Shown here: piece by piece, positions 52,401-64,000 of the stretch
Position numbering within the stretch: position 1 is the stretch's first letter
Layout of the letters: each line of letters opens with the position of its first letter
Assembly (NCBI GenBank): GCA_014607495.2
Contig: CP053160.1
Location: forward strand, 13,702,001-13,766,000
Direction: 5' to 3'
Source: Carposina sasakii
Taxonomy: Eukaryota > Arthropoda > Insecta > Lepidoptera > Carposinidae
Length of the DNA stretch: 64,000 nucleotides
Notes under the pieces: model-generated
The model's database searches: none
What the model was told of the DNA's origin: nothing
What the model saw: the letters and a program-made list of their open reading frames with translations, nothing else
Position numbers and translations under genes: made by a program

Positions 52401-52650
52401 AAGTCGACAAACTATATCGAGTGGGTATCGTTGAATAGGTATTTAAAAATCATTATTAGGTTTCTCTCAACATTTTTCGATTCGACCAACCGTTTAGGAT
52501 CTATATCGATTGAAAGTTGCGTAACAACCATTCTCAAATATCAGTTTTTAGACAGCAGCAAGACGAAAACTTCTTGCTGCCGAGTATGTTTCTTGAAGCG
52601 TACCTATTAGTAGCTAGGTACTAATAACAAAAAGAAAAAAACAAGCACTT

Positions 52651-52898
52651 AGATGTCCGGTGGTCTAGAATTCTATAATATTATTATGGAATGAATACTA
52701 CTGAAGAACATAAAATATTTTCTAATGATCGTAACATATCAACTGAACAGTCGGGATCCATTATCTCACAGCCAAGATAATATTTCAATGGATCCTGGCT
52801 GTTCAGTTGTTATGTTACAATCATTAGAAAATATTTTATGTTCTTCAATAGTATTAATTCCATAATAATATTATAGAATATTAGACCACCGGACATCT
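52651..52898. mobile_element. 248-bp palindrome (foldback element)
   Basis: The left arm starts AGATGTCCGGTGGTCTA and the right arm ends TAGACCACCGGACATCT. The arms share 'aatattattatgga', 'gaacataaaatattttctaa' and 'gggatccatt' / 'aatggatcc', giving a stem of about 110 bp around a small centre. It is probably a foldback MITE. The flanks share AG but no longer duplication is certain. Confidence 0.8.
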
Positions 52899-52967
52899 AG
52901 ATATGTTCGTTTGTTTGGTGCAATTTGGTTAATGCTGTGTGGGATTTTTTCTTACGAGCTCATTCTT
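52899..52967 (+). repeat. Direct repeat, deleted copy
   Basis: 'agatatgttcgtttgtttgg' + TGCAATTTGGTTAATG followed by 'tgtgggatttt' and 'acgagctcatt'. This is the sequence at 53346-53528 with its middle missing. Confidence 0.7.
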
Positions 52968-53209
52968 TTTTTTCTATTGATCAGTTTTTTTTTATTATGT
53001 ACATTATTAGAAGCCACTATGTATATGTCGTGGCCATATTCTTTTCGAGCATTTTGAAATGGTCGCATTTCAGCACTCATGTTTTTCAGATTTTTTAAAT
53101 TATGTTATTTTTTATTTAATGATTTTTCTTTTTAGGTTATAAAACAAATAATGTAGTTCACGGATAGTGTGTTATATTGTATAATGTATATTAGACGCTT
53201 AGATTACGA

Positions 53210-53242
53210 TAGGTTAGGTTAGGTTAGGTTAGGTTAGGTTAG
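53210..53242 (+). repeat. Interstitial telomeric (TTAGG)n tract
   Basis: Six or more perfect TTAGG units, the insect telomere repeat, followed by a GC-rich 'gactccaggtatgtggcgcg' segment. It is most likely carried by a retroelement end rather than being a telomere. Confidence 0.9.
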
Positions 53243-53690
53243 ACTCCAGGTATGTGGCGCGGCCACCGGCTTCGGCCGGTGGGTTGGGGCCTTAGGGCCC
53301 CCGCGGACCCAGAGGAGGGGGTGTCCCTCTTCTTACGTAATAATTAGATATGTTCGTTTGTTTGGTGCAATTTGGTTAATGTTGTCGAGGCTTTACTGCC
53401 GAAATTCTCGACGTGTGCGAGGTAAATTATTTCTTAAACTTTTTATTGCGAAACCGCAGTGTGGGATTCAACACGTTGATTCTGTTTTGCGTCAATTTAC
53501 GTTCATTAGGATTTTACGAGCTCATTCCCTTAATGTCGTTGGTTGCTTAAGTTACGAAATAAAATTGATTCCCCCACTAGGTTAGACTATGACAAATGAC
53601 GCACGAGCCGAGCGAGCGGAGCGAGCGTGCCCAGGCAGATGATAACGCCTTATGACTATTTACATAAATAAAGCAAAAAAAAATCATTAT
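53243..53690 (+). repeat. GC-rich repeat segment, direct-repeat copy and poly-A end
   Basis: A GC-rich hairpin (CCACCGGCTTCGGCCGGTGG, about 53262-53281) is followed by the longer direct-repeat copy (53346-53528), a 'gagccgagcgagcggagcga' segment, and AATAAAGCAAAAAAAAATC at about 53668-53685. The poly-A end suggests a LINE 3' region, but no coding block is recognised, so the class is undetermined. Confidence 0.45.
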
Positions 53691-54720
53691 ACCTTATGGT
53701 ATACTTATTATAGGTATAAATTATATTTGTTAGCAATACGAGTAGTATGAAATGTATAAGTAGTAGAAGCCACTATGTAAATACCAGTTTGAAATAAGTA
53801 GGTACTTACATTACATTACCCTGACTGATTATATCTACATGTACATTTTCATTCTATTTACGTTCGACACTAAATTAGATGTACACATTTGTTTATGTTA
53901 GTGTAATTTATTTAAAACGTAATCATGAAATACTTGCTACAAAATTCTTATTTTAGTTCAATTTGTAAACCCAATAACAACTTCGTACAATCTACTACAC
54001 AAAAACCAGAATACACTTCCAGTACTTATCCAGGTACAGTCATCAGCAGATCAAGCTTTTTCACACTTATTTAGCATACAAAATAACCATTTTGTAGACT
54101 TGGCTCATTTGACGACTGTACGTTTCATTTACAGGGTGTCCATTACGCGGACAATCCAGCTGCGGCCGAATTTAATCCGTTTAACTGCATAACACTCGCA
54201 AAGTTATCTCTGCACGAATATGTGTGTAAAATCACCCCGCGCTTAATGAGTCTAAAATAAGGTTTTATTCACACGTTCCACGTTTAAATACTATGATTGC
54301 GATAAAAGTAAGTAATGCCTTAGAGAATGCTCCATTGCGCTTGTATTCAGCTGATGTTATTCTTACCTGTACAATTTTTTTAGTATAAAATGTGGGTATG
54401 ACTACTACGAAGTCTACTACAAGTCGTAGTAATTGCTATGCGTTTTAGTTGCCAACTTTTTTTTTTATTTATTTGTTGCTTATACCCACGAAATACTTAA
54501 TTTTCTCATGAATAAAATACTTTTTTATAGAAATATGGCATTATTTATTTTTGGTATTTCAACGGAGAACACTGGGCCAGTAATTTTAATTGAAATGCAC
54601 GATATTTTCGGATATGGCTCTCGATTGAATTAAATACACTGATTTCATAAACGTTACATATATTTTTATATTACATAGGCATTTGCTAGCACTGATTATA
54701 TTACTACGTTCATTATTTTC
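53691..54720. other. No supported gene
   Basis: AT-rich. CAGGGTGTCCATTACGCGGA at 54134 resembles the outer end of the CAGGGTG MITEs, but no partner end is seen. Confidence 0.35.
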
Positions 54721-54723
54721 ATA

Positions 54724-54777
54724 CATCATCATCATCAGCCTAGTCCACAGCTGGACGTAGGCCTCCCCTAGGGCACG
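54724..54777 (-). pseudogene. RTE-like LINE 3' end (second family), short
   Basis: 'catcatcatcatcagcctag' then 'agctggacgtaggcctcccc'. Only the last dozen codons (LGEAYVQ) and the tail remain. Confidence 0.65.
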
Positions 54778-54779
54778 AT

Positions 54780-57555
54780 AACATTATATTAATAAATTTA
54801 CATTGAAAATAAATTTTAATATTGTTAAAGTTATTTAGAATAAATATCACTACTAAATGAACTTCATCAAATTTAAGAATTATTATTTCTCATTTATTAA
54901 CCATCAAAATATAATAATTCTATTTCAATTCAACTAATAAACAAAATTTATTTACATAATGCAATATAAATATATTCGCAATTTTATAATGTCGGCGGTG
55001 TATGTAAGCATATACCTATAACACAAATTAATTAATCTTGGTAAATATTACACAGCAAAATTTGTCTTAATTAAGCTGCCAAACAAACATGCTTAAACAT
55101 ACGCTATTGTTCTTTCGCCACAATTTACTAGCTCCTATTCAATGCACGACTGAACCAGCGTAATTTTAGTACAGAAATTACTCGTTATTACAAATAAATA
55201 ACAATGGCGCATACAGGAAATTTAATCTTTACGAAAACGTTCAATTAGTTCAGATGGATTAGAAAGCTCTGCGAGAAGATCGCTTTGTCTGCTCCTAATC
55301 CCTGTTGGAGCACTTCAAAACGGCTCGGGATTGGCTGGAAATAAATAGTGTTTACGTGTTCGAAAAATAGAACATTTTGCAGTTTCATTCATTTACTCAG
55401 TTGCCTTTCAATTTGAAAATCTTCATTCGATTTACAGAACTCCGATTAATAAACGGTGGGTGAACTTTTGAGGGTGATTTTGAGGATATTCTCAATAATA
55501 TAAAAAAATGCCTAATGAGCCTAGATTATATCATAGATATTATAATTAATATGAATTGGTAGCATAAATTTTAGCTTTTTGATATTTTGGACGATTTGGA
55601 AGATATAATTTTCACTCTTTAGATATAAAAATAGCTTATTCAAAAATAAATATATTTTTATTAGCCAGTAGCGTTTCCCACTGCTGGGCAAAGTCTGTAT
55701 GTGTTAATACCTATCTACCATTTTTTTTATAACTTATTAATTAACGATTTCCATCATACATATTCTGTATTATTTTTGGCTAGTTGAAATTCCTACTCGA
55801 CATCGAAAACATTTAGTAAATATAACTCATACGTAGTTAAAAAAACGAACGTTTTTCGCAACAAAAATTTTCAGTAAAAATCTTATGCAAAAATAGTCCA
55901 GGTTCCAGCTAAATGCAGTTTCATAAAACACTTCAAACATTATTATCTTACCGTAAGTTACTATTTTACTACTTATTTTAGTTATAAACTTAAAGTTTCA
56001 GGTCGTGTAAAATTTGCGTCAGCTTACCTTACCCGAGGTAGCTATTTATTAAAAAACTTATAAATAATTCTGCCCTACTCAAAATGCACCTGAGCAACAT
56101 TTTGAGTGACCGTCGCCATTATAAAGTAAGTAGCTAATGGGGTAGGCAGGTTGATTATTTTGCATTAAAATTAGCAACACCTGAAATAATTTTGACAATA
56201 TAGGTAAGTATATGAAAATTAAATGAACATTTAATTATTTATTCGACATGAAAGCATTGAAAACCTATACGTATTGTATATTTGCTACGGTCTGTCAAGC
56301 ATACGTTGGCGTTTCGGAGCTTTATGGCCACCAATGATCGCCTAGGACGAAATTTAGGAGATCTGCTAATTTAAACGTAACAGTAATAGTAGAATCTGAT
56401 AATAAAAATATGATCTACTATTATAGTTACATTTTTTCATGTATGCATGTATACAAATACGCAAAATTCACATGACTGTGTTCTCAAAATGAAGTGGCCC
56501 TGGCCAGTTCACGCCGAAGATCCTATAGCCACGTTTCGCATACCAGGGCCAGATACAGTGACACGTTGCGACTCGTAGCTTATCGCCTAGAGGTAAACGT
56601 CCCTGAGTTCCTTGGTCGAGCCCCATGAGGTGCACGAAAGGAAATGTAGCAGAGCTGAGCTTTTTTCAGTTAATTAAGGTATATAGAAACTATTTTGCTT
56701 ACATACTATGTTATACCATTTGGTATAATATTATGATATGGATAAATACGAGTACACTCGAAATAACATGGCAGGCTATGTTCAATGGCATGAACATACT
56801 TGCCGCCAATCGTGATTTGGTAATGAAAATTGGATTTCGCTTGCATAGTACTTTACATTTATTTTTTACAATGACGTGAACTATAAATAAAACATTCTGT
56901 TAGGTACATCAAAAATGAATAAAAAAATATATTATTTAAATTATCGGAAAAGCTTTTATTTCTATATTCAGCAATGTATATTTTTCTGTGATAACTACAA
57001 AAAGATCACATAATTTTAGATTTTTGATTGGTCATTGAAGCCTAGATCGTGCTATAAGTGTAATATCTATGCTACATATTTTTCAGTCATTATTTGCTGT
57101 CTTTTGCTCGCATTGTTAATAAATTTAATAAAAAATCATGTTAACAGGTGATAGTAGCATGTAACCATAGATTGATGTAACATACCTAAATACTTATTTT
57201 AGCATAATTGGGAATCTTTATACTCCGTAATACGTCCAATATACAACGCTCAGAGCTAATCAGGTATATGAGCTAATGAATACTCCGGACCAGATCGAGG
57301 ACGACGGACAGTTTTTCTCCTAAATCCCTACCAAATCCCTTCATTAGCGCGTGTCAGCTTACAGCTTTTTCACAGCATAAAAATTAGGTAGTAGTTTAAC
57401 TCTACAGTCAAGCATGACTAACAGATACTCGCGGCTGTGTTCCTAAAAATTACCAAAAATGGGGAAGTCAGAACTGCAGGATCGCGAAGGAGATGCTACT
57501 GCCACGTGAATTTAATGCTCAAAAAAATATTTTCAGTATTATATCGTCTATTAAT
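54780..57555. other. No supported gene
   Basis: AT-rich. A short 'cactgctgggcaaagtctg' motif (55680-55698) resembles a LINE-tail repeat and recurs in altered form at about 61032. A GC-richer patch lies at 56485-56635. No assigned frames. Confidence 0.35.
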
Positions 57556-57557
57556 CT

Positions 57558-57744
57558 TCTTTAGCGTACTGCAGTCCCACTGCTGGACGTAGGCCTTCTC
57601 TTAGGGCACGCCACAAGGCTACTGCCATGGGGGTTTTTGCCCATAGTCACCACGCTGGGCAGGCGGGTTGGTGACGACAGTCTGATTTTTGGACTACGTT
57701 TGTCAGCACGGGAGGCGCTGTTGCCCACCTCCCGGAAACCCTCA
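57558..57744 (-). pseudogene. RTE-like LINE 3' end (second family), part 1
   Basis: The reverse complement encodes the GEGLRPAVGLQ-region remnant and carries 'gccaccacgctgggcaggcg'-type sequence and 'gggaggcgctgttgcccacc'. The element resumes at 58356, so the DNA between is a later insertion. Confidence 0.7.
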
Positions 57745-58355
57745 GGCCTCATTTACGGAGACGCGGGGAGTCGCGCATCGCATGCGGCGTGGCGTCTAGC
57801 GGTGCGTTGGACGTTTTATCCGTTTACAGAGAGGCGGCGCGTGCAGTGGTCAACGTCTTCACACGCACAAAAACAAACATGATAATGTACGATTTTGTTT
57901 ATGGAGACGCGGGGCATGGAGCGTCGCGAGAAGTGTAGCGATGCTTTCCGCTGCGCACGCGGCGGCGCACGCGGCGATCTCTTCGGGGTAGAAAGGGAAG
58001 GGAGTGGTGCGGGTGCAGGGAGTGGTGACCTTATCTTCAAGCAATAATAAGTCTATGACATCACCCATATTTACAAGCACTTAATACACGTTTGTTCTTT
58101 GTTAATATTCGAACAAGACTGGCCGCGTACGGAGCTGCGTCCGACGCCGCGTGCGGAGCTGCGACCGACGCCCCGTGCGGCGCTGCGACCGACGCGTCGT
58201 TGCCGTCCACGGGCTCTGCCACAAAACACGCTCCATTTCAAACAAACGCGTGAAAAACCGCTTCTCCGTAAACGCACTCATACAACGCCATATGTTTGAA
58301 TTCAGTGCGGGCTGCGCCGCTCAACGCGACGCCCCGCGTCTCCGTAAATGAGGCC
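57745..58355. mobile_element. Harbinger-like MITE nested in the RTE tail
   Basis: TIRs of about 31 bp with one mismatch: left GGCCTCATTTACGGAGACGC and the right end its complement. Flanking triplets TCA (57742-57744) and TTA (58356-58358) fit a diverged TWA duplication of PIF/Harbinger type. The GC-rich interior includes an internal near-copy of the TIR (about 57902) and three 24-bp tandem units (58132-58203). On the minus strand, a frame beginning at 58080 reads MGDVIDLLLLED, which resembles the N-terminus of some Harbinger transposases. That is weak evidence only. Confidence 0.7.
58132..58203 (+). repeat. Three 24-bp GC-rich tandem units
   Basis: Units GAGCTGCGTCCGACGCCGCG.., GAGCTGCGACCGACGCCCCG.., GCGCTGCGACCGACGCGTCG.. 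at 58132, 58156 and 58180, inside the Harbinger-like MITE. Confidence 0.85.
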
Positions 58356-58432
58356 TTAATCGCCTCGTACGATACCCAGGGCATGCATGGGGTGGTACAA
58401 ACTCTACTCTGCCAGCACCATGCGGCAAATTT
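58356..58432 (-). repeat. RTE-like LINE 3' end, part 2
   Basis: 'taatcgcctcgtacgatacc' to 'ctctgccagcaccatgcggc', the upstream continuation of 57558-57744 after removal of the MITE. The end resembles 30690-30712. Confidence 0.65.
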
Positions 58433-61400
58433 TCGTCTATTACATTGTAGAAATTAGGTATACTGATGAGAAATATTCTGCAAGTACCGACGAAAATTTG
58501 ACAACTTTTATTAAGCTGCTTACAAAGTTGTAGGCTGTATGTAACGTCAGTACTCTTTACTAAATAGATAAGAGCATTTGGTAAAACTCTAGTTAAGTTG
58601 ACGTACCATATCTTACTACACTATGCTTCTGTGTTATGTACATCGATAAGCTGGGTACAGATAACCTTTGTGAATAGCATTAACTATTAGGGTATTATTC
58701 GGGATGCTATATGCTGAGTATATCAAATCAGGAATTGTAATAGTACATACATTAAATTGTCAACACCTAGTTTGTGGCTGTGTAAGAACCTGTAATAATG
58801 CGGGACATTATGAGATTAAATCTGCTGCATCTCTTTCCGTGTATTTCATAAGACTCGACTAAGCAACTCGGGCATTTTCTCAGGCGATATTTTACATTTA
58901 CATTATTTACACCTGTCCCCGCTATGGTAAACGTGGTTATGGGATCTCCTTTATGATCCTACGTTCTGACTAACCTGTTCCGAGGACAGAGCCGTGCGTA
59001 TCTCTATCTATGTTTAACTATTATCAGAGTAGCCTGCATAGAGAAATACGGAAAAATAAGTTGGAAACCTAAGCAGAGACTTTTGTATAACTTTGCTACC
59101 ATATTTCAGTCTTCCATGTAACATCAAAATGACAATGCATCATAACATAATACTCACCTACATTTTCTATTTTAAAGTTTAATGTATAAAGCCCGAAAAC
59201 TCCGCATGACCGAAAAACGAGGGCCTTCTACAGCCTTAACAAAAGTGCAGCTCCGTTCGTGATATAAACCGCTTAAAATATCTTGCCGTAAAGAATTTAC
59301 TCGCACATTTCAAAAGAAATTTCCTAGTTTGGGCACACTGCCGCCTTAAGTTCGAAACATGCTTATAAGACGTAACTTACGGACTCCCAGCAGAATATTA
59401 GACAGCAAAATGACCATAAATACGTAAGGGAAGCACGTATATTTAACGCGATTGTGTAGTTTTAAAACTGTTCGTCTTTTCCGATCAAATAATATGAGAA
59501 CGCAGTAGTGTGTATGTAATATGTTGTTTTTATTGCGAGTATTTACGAGTAGCTTGTAGATTTAGATTGGAAAATTATTGAGCTAAAAGTTTAATTAAAA
59601 TCTACTACTACGTACGTACTGCATAAATGTCTGTACTCGTAACAGAGTGTACAGAGCATACTGAAATTTACAAATGGACCCTAACATTTTCCATGTAATA
59701 CTATAGTTATTATATCAGATAAGGATGTGTACGCATATATAAACATATAGGTATATATAGGTTTAATTACGTTTAACGAAGCCTAGTCGAACAACGCCGG
59801 GCTTTAATAATTATTGAAGTCCGAAAGTACCGACAGAAAATTAATGTATTTCCAATGAAGCGGAAATAAATGTGTACATTTCAGTTTAATTAAATTCCAT
59901 CCTTCGGGCATTACCATACGTAGATCATTGTACATTCGATGCCACTTTCATAATTCTATATGTTCTCCGGCCGGTTGAAGTTAATTCGTCCAATCAGAGG
60001 CACGAATGTCCGGTTTATTCTGGTTCGATCCGCTCCTATCCGCCTCGGTGCGGTCCGGCATTCGGTTGTAATATTTTATAGATATTGGACGTCGTTTTGT
60101 GTTATTATCGTAAAAGGAGCGTCAGCAAGAAAACTATTCTCTCTCTTCTATTACTTTCATAATACTTAAGTGGATCGGATACTTGCGTAAAGGAAATTGA
60201 ATCGTTTATTGTAACAGCATAATATTGCTTCATCAGATAGGTTTTGGATAGACATACGTTTGAGGGTCTCTTACTGTGTTGATGTATTTACCCATTGGAA
60301 ATACAATAATATTTATTTTTCTTTGTGGTTCAGATATAGCATTGAAATGTATAGAATGCAAATATTGAATATTCCCATTTCTGTTTTGTATCCTGTTTAT
60401 CCACTGTTCACAAAAAGTGGCTAGGTAAATTATGTTGTTTTTTTGTTTTCTGATATTTTAATAATTTCAAATGTAAATTAAACCTTGAGTATTTATTTTT
60501 TAACGACTGACCGTTTTGAAATGACGCATAGACTTTCGCAAGTTTATACAACAAGCATTATGAATAGTTTTTAAAGCATGATTGTTTCAATTGTAGAAGC
60601 GAAAGGGCGCTATTAGGCAGTGTAGGTAGAGTATCATCTCGCTTGTGCAGTGGAAATGTATAAGAATTCATGGTAACCCTACGGAAATGCATTACACATT
60701 AATCTATGTACCATGTACAGTGTACAGGGTTGCACTTCTGTCCGTTAAAATCTGTCTGCCAAAATCCGCATAGAGGCAGTGTAAACCCTGAGCAGCTTTG
60801 AGTTTGTCCCGAACGGATTAAAATTGAAAAGTTTGTTGCACTAATTCCGCATTCAAGTGTACTTTGCGACATCTGTTCAGTGCGTTCCATGTGAAACTTA
60901 TACTAGTAGTTTAAGGTACATAATTGCTTGTTTAACTTCAGTTTTGGAATATGTACAATTATACATGAAGATAGGACAATGTGGAGGTGATGTGGTAAGA
61001 AGTAGTACCTAGTAGATGCCGGGATAATGTCTCACTTCTGGGCAAAGGCCCCTCTTGAGTCCACGCGTTTGGTTTAACCAATCACACCGGCAGAAATTAT
61101 GATTTCCCTTTCCTACACATTTGATATATTGGCACTGTAAAGAAAGCATGAATTTGGATACTTACATAAGGCCATAATATGACGGCACCGCGTTTTGCAA
61201 ATATATAATGCAAGTGATACTTAAGCTAGACTATATATACTGCATGAAGGTAATTAGCGAATGTTTTAGAAGGGAAAGTTATCATTTTTCTCGGTAAAAA
61301 TTTAAACTAATTTATATGGCTTTAACTTATAACAAAAGACTTATTAGAAATTATCTTAGTCCAGGTCAAACTACTTTAACGCTGAATAAAATAGAGAGAT

Positions 61401-62460
61401 CTGGATTTCTAATCATTAAACTATTTATTTCTGTCTAAGTGAATCAAGTTAGTTAACGTGCCTAATTAATTTGGACTCTATTTTCGATTCGCTCATACTT
61501 AGCACTCATATGATATTACTAAAGGCCAGATTTTATTACGTATATTTTATAAGCGACATCTTGCGATCACGATCGAATAATTTTGCTTTTAGAATTTCTG
61601 GTACATAAACTACATATTTAAAAAATCTCAAAAAAGTTGTATTTCAATATGCAAATGATCATACCATATTTTTTTCTTTTAGTGGAGCGAAAATATTATA
61701 TTTTAGTAATCATAATGTTGGTGATAGAGTTGAAAATCGCCCGCTATCTGTGGCAGCGTTACAACTTTTGTCCATTTACAACAGTGCCGTATCGGCAAAA
61801 TTTCCGCTGACAACTTTTTCATATTCCCTCGCTTTCTGTCACATGAGATCCGCAGAGTTTCAAGCAATAATGCAACACCCTATCCAAAAATATAATTAAG
61901 TAGGTACGGTTTTTTTATAAATTAACATAATAGGCATAGTTATATAATGTAGTCAGTCAGATTGATTTACTTATTCTCATACCTTTTGTGAAGTTTTTAT
62001 AAAAGCTTAGGTCTACCAAATATGTTTTACTTCAAACTGGGTAGGTATTTTTTAAAATATTAAGTTGACCAAAGTTTTACATAAAAGTTTTAACTATATT
62101 ACTTTTAAGCACAGAAAGATTTTAAACTTGGTATCAACTGAAATAAAAGGAAGCTTGTTTAGTTCTACATAACACCATCCTTAGTATACAGAATGCCTCC
62201 TATTGTGCGATAAAAATATTGACGAGAACTTTCGTTGTGTTGCATCACATTGAAATGTTGGTGCGGATTATTATTTCCTCTATTTGCATCAACGCCTTTA
62301 TGCGGCCAGTGATCGGAGCACGACTCGAAAATTTAATTATATACTTGAAAGCTTGTGAGAATGTACCTATATAGATACACTATCACGCTTCAATATATAG
62401 GTAGTGTTCTATGCGTTTCACCAGATTCACTCTCTATTCTAGATTTTAGAATATTTAGAA
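58433..62460. other. No supported gene
   Basis: AT-rich. It includes an AGTCGACT-type repeat fragment (58803-58895), a GC-richer patch at 59965-60065 with a 69-codon frame that I do not recognise, and 'tctcacttctgggcaaaggc' (61030-61049), a LINE-tail-like motif. Confidence 0.35.
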
Positions 62461-62462
62461 AA

Positions 62463-63154
62463 TTTTTGATAACGCCCAAAATGGTTATACCGGCGAAATA
62501 AGCAATGTCAGGTCAAATGTAAAAAAAGTATATAACTCCACCCCACAAGGGAGTGTTTTGGGATGCATCCTATTTTCAATATATATAAATTACCTCCCCA
62601 AGATCCTGAGCGAATCATGCGTCCTATTTGCCGACGATATATCACTGTTAACCTCCTGCAAAGATAACGAACAACTGAATGAACATCTACATGAAACCCT
62701 GCAAAAAATAGATAATTGGATGCTAGACCATAATTTAGAAATAAACTATTTTAAATAAAAAATAATGCAATTTAGACCACACATAAAAGCACCTTTAAAT
62801 ATTGATTTCTCATACAATAATTTTAATCTAGAATGTATGAATACCTTTACACTACTCGGCCTAAATATTGATTCGCACGTAAACTGGAATTTACATATAC
62901 AAAAAATAAAATCCAATTTGTCTTCATTTACATACGCACTATATCAATTAAAAGTTAGTACAGACCTCAGATCGGCCCTAACTGCGTACTACGCATACGC
63001 GCATACCTGGCTCAGTTACGGCATCATACTCTGGGGCAATAGCACGGACATAGAGGACATATTCAAGTTACAAAAAAGGTACATTTGTATCAAAATTCAA
63101 AATTTCAAAATTCAAAATCATTTATTCGACATGAAAGTCATATGTTATCTGTAA
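62463..63154 (+). pseudogene. LINE reverse transcriptase fragment (Jockey-like)
   Basis: The frame gives NGYTGEISNV, STPQGSVLGCILFSIYIN (RT motif B-like PQGSVLG), LFADDISLL (catalytic FADD, about 62625-62636), a stop at 62756-62758, then in the same frame MQFRPHI, TLLGLNIDSHVNWNLHI and WLSYGIILWGNSTD. The N-terminal palm (first catalytic Asp), endonuclease and C-terminus are missing. Only one in-frame stop breaks about 225 codons. From about 63090 repeated TTCAAAATT units and 'aatcatttattcgacatg' follow, like a 3' UTR start of another LINE type, so the 3' side is also rearranged. Confidence 0.85.
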
Positions 63155-64000
63155 ATTATTAATTAAGATCCTTAACTACATATGAATGCAATAAATTATT
63201 GAGATTGAGTATAGAAGAAGAAGATAGGTACCCTAACCATATTTTAAATAATAGCTACGACATTTATGTCAGTATTGTTACCATTATGGTAACTATTAAT
63301 AATTAGTGTATTGTGGCATCTTTAATTATAGAAACCACTCTTCTTTAAGAGTCCATGGAAATCCCCCTAATTTGTCTGTTAACAAATATTGTATAAAACC
63401 CTTCGTCGAAGATCACACTTAGCATTTTAAAGTAAATAAGCATACTCAGTACGGGTCATAATTTAATGAAACCACGTCTGCAAAATTTACAGCATCTGAG
63501 GAACTTATCAAGATGTCTGACTCCTTATTACAAACTTTACTTCCAAATTAATTTAAGTAATTCGCTTTTTATGTAACTTTGCTTGAATATACCATTACTT
63601 ACTTTAAAAAATAGGTAATTATGAAAAGAGAAACAGTTGCAGATTACTAAACCTTGCTAAAACTTATGTGTGTAGTTCAATGTGAATATTAAGATTAAAA
63701 TGGACGATATTTTTACTTTATACAGATTAAGGTACGAGTATTCGATGTACAAGTAAGTACCTATAGTTGAGGCAAACCAAGTAGTTAGAATGCTAAGAAA
63801 ACCTTAGATTAATGTTAGGTCTTCGCTGAATCATTATTCGAAGATGAAAATATAGAATTCAACTTTCGCATTTATAGTAAAGGTTTAAAACACAAGTTCA
63901 TCAGAAAATAACATCTCTGCACCTGGCAGAAAACTCCATCTATTTGTCTCTTGAGGCGAGTCCTCACTTGTGCGACCCAGAACTAGACAAAGAAAAATTG
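63155..64000. other. No feature seen
   Basis: AT-rich sequence to the window end. No recognised frame or repeat. Confidence 0.4.

Noticed and set aside
53210..53242. True telomere or subtelomere
   Set aside because: Only about 33 bp of TTAGG, embedded between ordinary repeats, with tens of kilobases of similar sequence around it.

Overview
The window looks like intergenic or intronic DNA of a lepidopteran insect (moth or butterfly), made almost entirely of transposon remains. The assignment rests on the AT-rich, repeat-dense sequence, on many CTAG-ending Helitron-like copies carrying the 'cacgcggacgaagtcgcgg' type core seen throughout moth genomes, on RTE-like LINE 3' ends with the C-terminus LGEAYVQQ and (ATG)n tails, on a BEL/Pao fragment, and on a short interstitial (TTAGG)n tract, the insect telomere unit. 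I found no convincing single-copy host gene, rRNA, functional tRNA or CRISPR array. Almost every open frame of 60-110 codons is a chance frame or a slice of a repeat.

Layout. 0-6.5 kb: small TIR elements (MITEs), RTE and other LINE 3' ends, and a 2.1 kb TIR element (2333-4467) containing a LINE fragment with a clean 14-bp target duplication. 6.9-15.3 kb: Helitron-like copies, foldback MITEs with TA target sites (some abutting), and two LINE C-termini back to back on the minus strand (9.66-10.69 kb).

16.5-22.3 kb is the richest part. A pair of long imperfect inverted termini (from 16486 and to 22276) brackets a 5.8 kb block. It holds a 5'-truncated BEL/Pao integrase end (17266-17946) and a nearly full coding region of a restriction-like-endonuclease (RLE) type non-LTR retrotransposon (18660-21553): C2H2 zinc finger, reverse transcriptase, C-H-H-C knuckle and a PD..D endonuclease, broken only by three frameshifts. 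A second, related C-terminal fragment lies at 37806-37893.

22.3-31 kb: five near-full copies of one Helitron-like family occur in the whole window, two of them in opposite orientation at 22.3-23.3 kb; this part also has a tRNA-derived SINE (24.2 kb) and more RTE tails. 31.6-36 kb: a degraded hAT transposon with a BED zinc finger, a probable GT-AG intron, a transposase broken by several frameshifts, and CAAGAC-rich subterminal arrays. 36-52 kb: more Helitron-like copies and several well-delimited MITEs, including one with a perfect 8-bp duplication (45202-45636) and one carrying a tRNA-like segment (44399-44986). 52-64 kb: a 248-bp palindrome, the (TTAGG)n tract, a Harbinger-like MITE inserted into an RTE tail (57745-58355) and a LINE reverse-transcriptase fragment (62.46-63.15 kb).

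The elements do not form a pathway. They record successive insertions, and nesting gives their relative ages. No database search was possible, so family names rest on motifs, terminal repeats and target duplications read by eye.
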